A DNA stretch of 6,236 nucleotides from Deltaproteobacteria bacterium (GTDB taxonomy: Bacteria; Desulfobacterota; Desulfobacteria; Desulfobacterales; Desulfatibacillaceae): the NCBI GenBank assembly GCA_019308705.1, contig JAFDHW010000150.1, positions 1-6,236 on the forward strand. The letters are read 5' to 3'. This document shows, in pieces, positions 5,472 through 6,236 of this stretch. Positions within the stretch are counted from its first letter, which is position 1. Each line of letters starts with the position of its first letter. Below the pieces are notes generated by a model. It was not told the origin of the DNA. It searched no databases and saw only the letters and a program-made list of their open reading frames with translations. A program made the position numbers and the translations under genes.

Positions 5472-5864
5472 ATGCCTTTTTCATTCCCATCCAGGGGAGC
5501 GTTGTGCGTTCTTTTGGCGGTGCTGGCCGTGACCGCATCGCCGGTTTCCTGCGGCCAGGACCATTCCGGCGGCCTGGGCCTTTCCGTGGCCCAGCTCTAC
5601 GACCCCCGGGCCAGCGGAAACCGCGGCCCCCTCGTCGTGCTGTACGCCCTGCCAGGAGGTCCCGCCCACCAGCAGGGCATCACCGGGGGCGACATCATCA
5701 TCCGGGTGGACGGCCGCCCCACCACGGGACGGGATTTCAACGAACTGGTGAACGATGCCATGCGCGGGCCCGTAGGCTCCAAGGCCGAACTGTGGATCAA
5801 GCGCGCCTCCACCCGGGAAGAGCTTTTCTTCACCCTGACCCGCATCGGCCTGGAAGGCGTGTAA
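5472..5864 (+). CDS. Small exported PDZ-domain protein
   Basis: The 130-residue product has a signal peptide (residues 1 to about 27; hydrophobic core 10-22) and then essentially a single PDZ domain. The PDZ features are GLGLSVAQL (34-42), strand GPLVVLYAL (52-60), PGGPAHQQGITGGDIIIRVDGRPTTGRDFNELVNDAMRG (61-99) and VGSKAELWIKR (101-111). This GxAxxxGxxxGDxIxxxDG pattern is that of the bacterial HtrA/Ctp-type PDZ, which binds C-termini of partner proteins, but no protease domain is attached, so it is likely an adaptor or anchoring protein in the envelope. Cys27 at the end of the signal peptide raises the possibility of a lipoprotein, but Pro at -3 is a poor lipobox. The frame is open back to 5292, yet the signal peptide and a GGAAAG sequence just before ATG 5472 favour this start. 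What it partners with is unknown. Confidence 0.87.
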   Translation: MPFSFPSRGALCVLLAVLAVTASPVSCGQDHSGGLGLSVAQLYDPRASGNRGPLVVLYALPGGPAHQQGITGGDIIIRVDGRPTTGRDFNELVNDAMRGPVGSKAELWIKRASTREELFFTLTRIGLEGV

Positions 5865-5875
5865 CCTCCACGCAT

Positions 5876-5890
5876 CCGGACGGCGTCCGG
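5876..5890 (+). terminator. Weak hairpin after the PDZ gene, possible terminator
   Basis: CCGGAC (5876-5881) and GTCCGG (5885-5890) form a perfect 6-bp stem with a three-base loop, 11 bases after the PDZ stop codon. Only three T residues follow closely (5895-5897), so termination would be inefficient or factor-dependent. Confidence 0.45.
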
Positions 5891-5895
5891 CGTCT

Positions 5896-5948
5896 TTGGG
5901 GCGAATTCCGGCGCAAGGCACCCCGGCCAGGAGAGGTTTGCGCCCCAA
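5896..5948. repeat. Nested alternative inverted repeats in the PDZ-flavodoxin spacer
   Basis: TTGGGGCG (5896-5903) is the exact reverse complement of CGCCCCAA (5941-5948), and GGCGCAA (5910-5916) is the exact reverse complement of TTGCGCC (5938-5944). The two stems share bases 5941-5944, so they compete. The segment lies upstream of the flavodoxin gene's candidate promoter. Role unknown. Confidence 0.45.
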
Positions 5949-5953
5949 GCTCC

Positions 5954-5982
5954 TTGCATTGCCCCCTGTTTTCCTGTAAAGA
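5954..5982 (+). promoter_or_regulatory. Weak candidate promoter of the flavodoxin gene
   Basis: TTGCAT (5954-5959) and TAAAGA (5977-5982) are separated by exactly 17 bases. Each matches the sigma-70 consensus at only three positions, so this is tentative. Transcription from here would give a leader of roughly 30 bases before the start at 6018. Confidence 0.3.
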
Positions 5983-6017
5983 CCCAATGACATTTTCCCG
6001 CGCAAGGAGGTTAATGG

Positions 6018-6236
6018 ATGAAGGTCTTGGTGACATACTACTCGGAAACGGGAAACACGGAGAAAGTGGCGCGCGCGATATACGAAGGCGTGGACGAAAC
6101 CCTGGCGGAAAAGAAGATTGCGCCGGTGGACGAGGTGCAGGACCCCGCTGGATACGACCTGTACTTTGTGGGATTCCCGGTGATTTCCCACAGCGTGCCC
6201 AAGAAGGCGGCCCAATTGTTGAAATCCCTGCCCGAG
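6018..6236 (+). CDS. Flavodoxin-family protein, 5' part (runs off the window)
   Basis: The window contains the first 73 codons. The product begins MKVLVTYYSETGNTEKVARAI, where SETGNT is the flavodoxin phosphate-binding loop that grips the FMN phosphate after the first beta strand. The following VDEVQDPAGYDLYFVGFPVISHSVPKK matches the second and third strands and the loop where the 'YDLxxxGFPVxxHxxP' pattern of short flavodoxin-like proteins occurs. It should be a cytoplasmic FMN electron carrier or FMN-dependent oxidoreductase; the exact subfamily cannot be set from a fragment. The start is certain: AAGGAGG (6004-6010) lies seven bases upstream of ATG 6018. There is no signal peptide. The gene is separated from the PDZ gene by 153 bp and probably has its own promoter. 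Confidence 0.9.
   Translation, partial: MKVLVTYYSETGNTEKVARAIYEGVDETLAEKKIAPVDEVQDPAGYDLYFVGFPVISHSVPKKAAQLLKSLPE

Overview
This is a GC-rich bacterial window. Five genes lie on the minus strand, two on the plus strand, and a structured non-coding segment sits at the left end. Base composition and gene content (a large Wzy_C ligase with C-terminal TPRs, a MauE-like protein beside a secreted rhodanese, a short-chain flavodoxin) suggest a Desulfovibrio-like member of the Desulfobacterota. That placement rests on gene content alone and is moderate at best. No tRNA, rRNA, CRISPR array, integrase or transposase was seen.

Left end (1-300): there is no gene. Bases 54-207 form a compact fold-back element whose outer ends are the inverted pair GATTATT/AATAATC. 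It is followed by a textbook intrinsic terminator (239-264) for the minus-strand gene at 301-594, which encodes a small exported protein of unknown function.

Middle (595-1863): a 27-bp near-perfect palindrome and a second 14-bp palindrome lie between the small exported protein and a secreted single-domain rhodanese (787-1290). The rhodanese is preceded by, and overlapped for 112 bp by, a MauE/DoxX-type four-helix membrane protein carrying the family's Cys-Gly-Cys motif. Together they look like a small envelope sulfur/thiol-redox unit. The long overlap hints at a lost stop or a frameshift. A 9-bp tandem repeat lies just upstream of the MauE-like gene.

Right of that (1903-5203): a J-domain protein with an N-terminal four-cysteine zinc-finger-like knuckle has its own candidate promoter with a perfect TATAAT. 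Upstream of it is an 821-residue O-antigen ligase/Wzy_C-type membrane glycosyl-polymer enzyme with six C-terminal TPRs and, unusually, an N-terminal cytoplasmic helix-turn-helix-like segment. Its extreme C-terminus has been rewritten by a 22-bp out-of-frame duplication.

Right end (5204-6236): a 268-bp divergent intergenic region separates the ligase from two plus-strand genes. These are a small exported PDZ-domain protein (5472-5864) and the start of a flavodoxin-family gene (6018 to the window end), with a structured spacer between them. All five minus-strand genes point the same way, but the internal promoter and palindromes suggest several transcription units rather than one operon.
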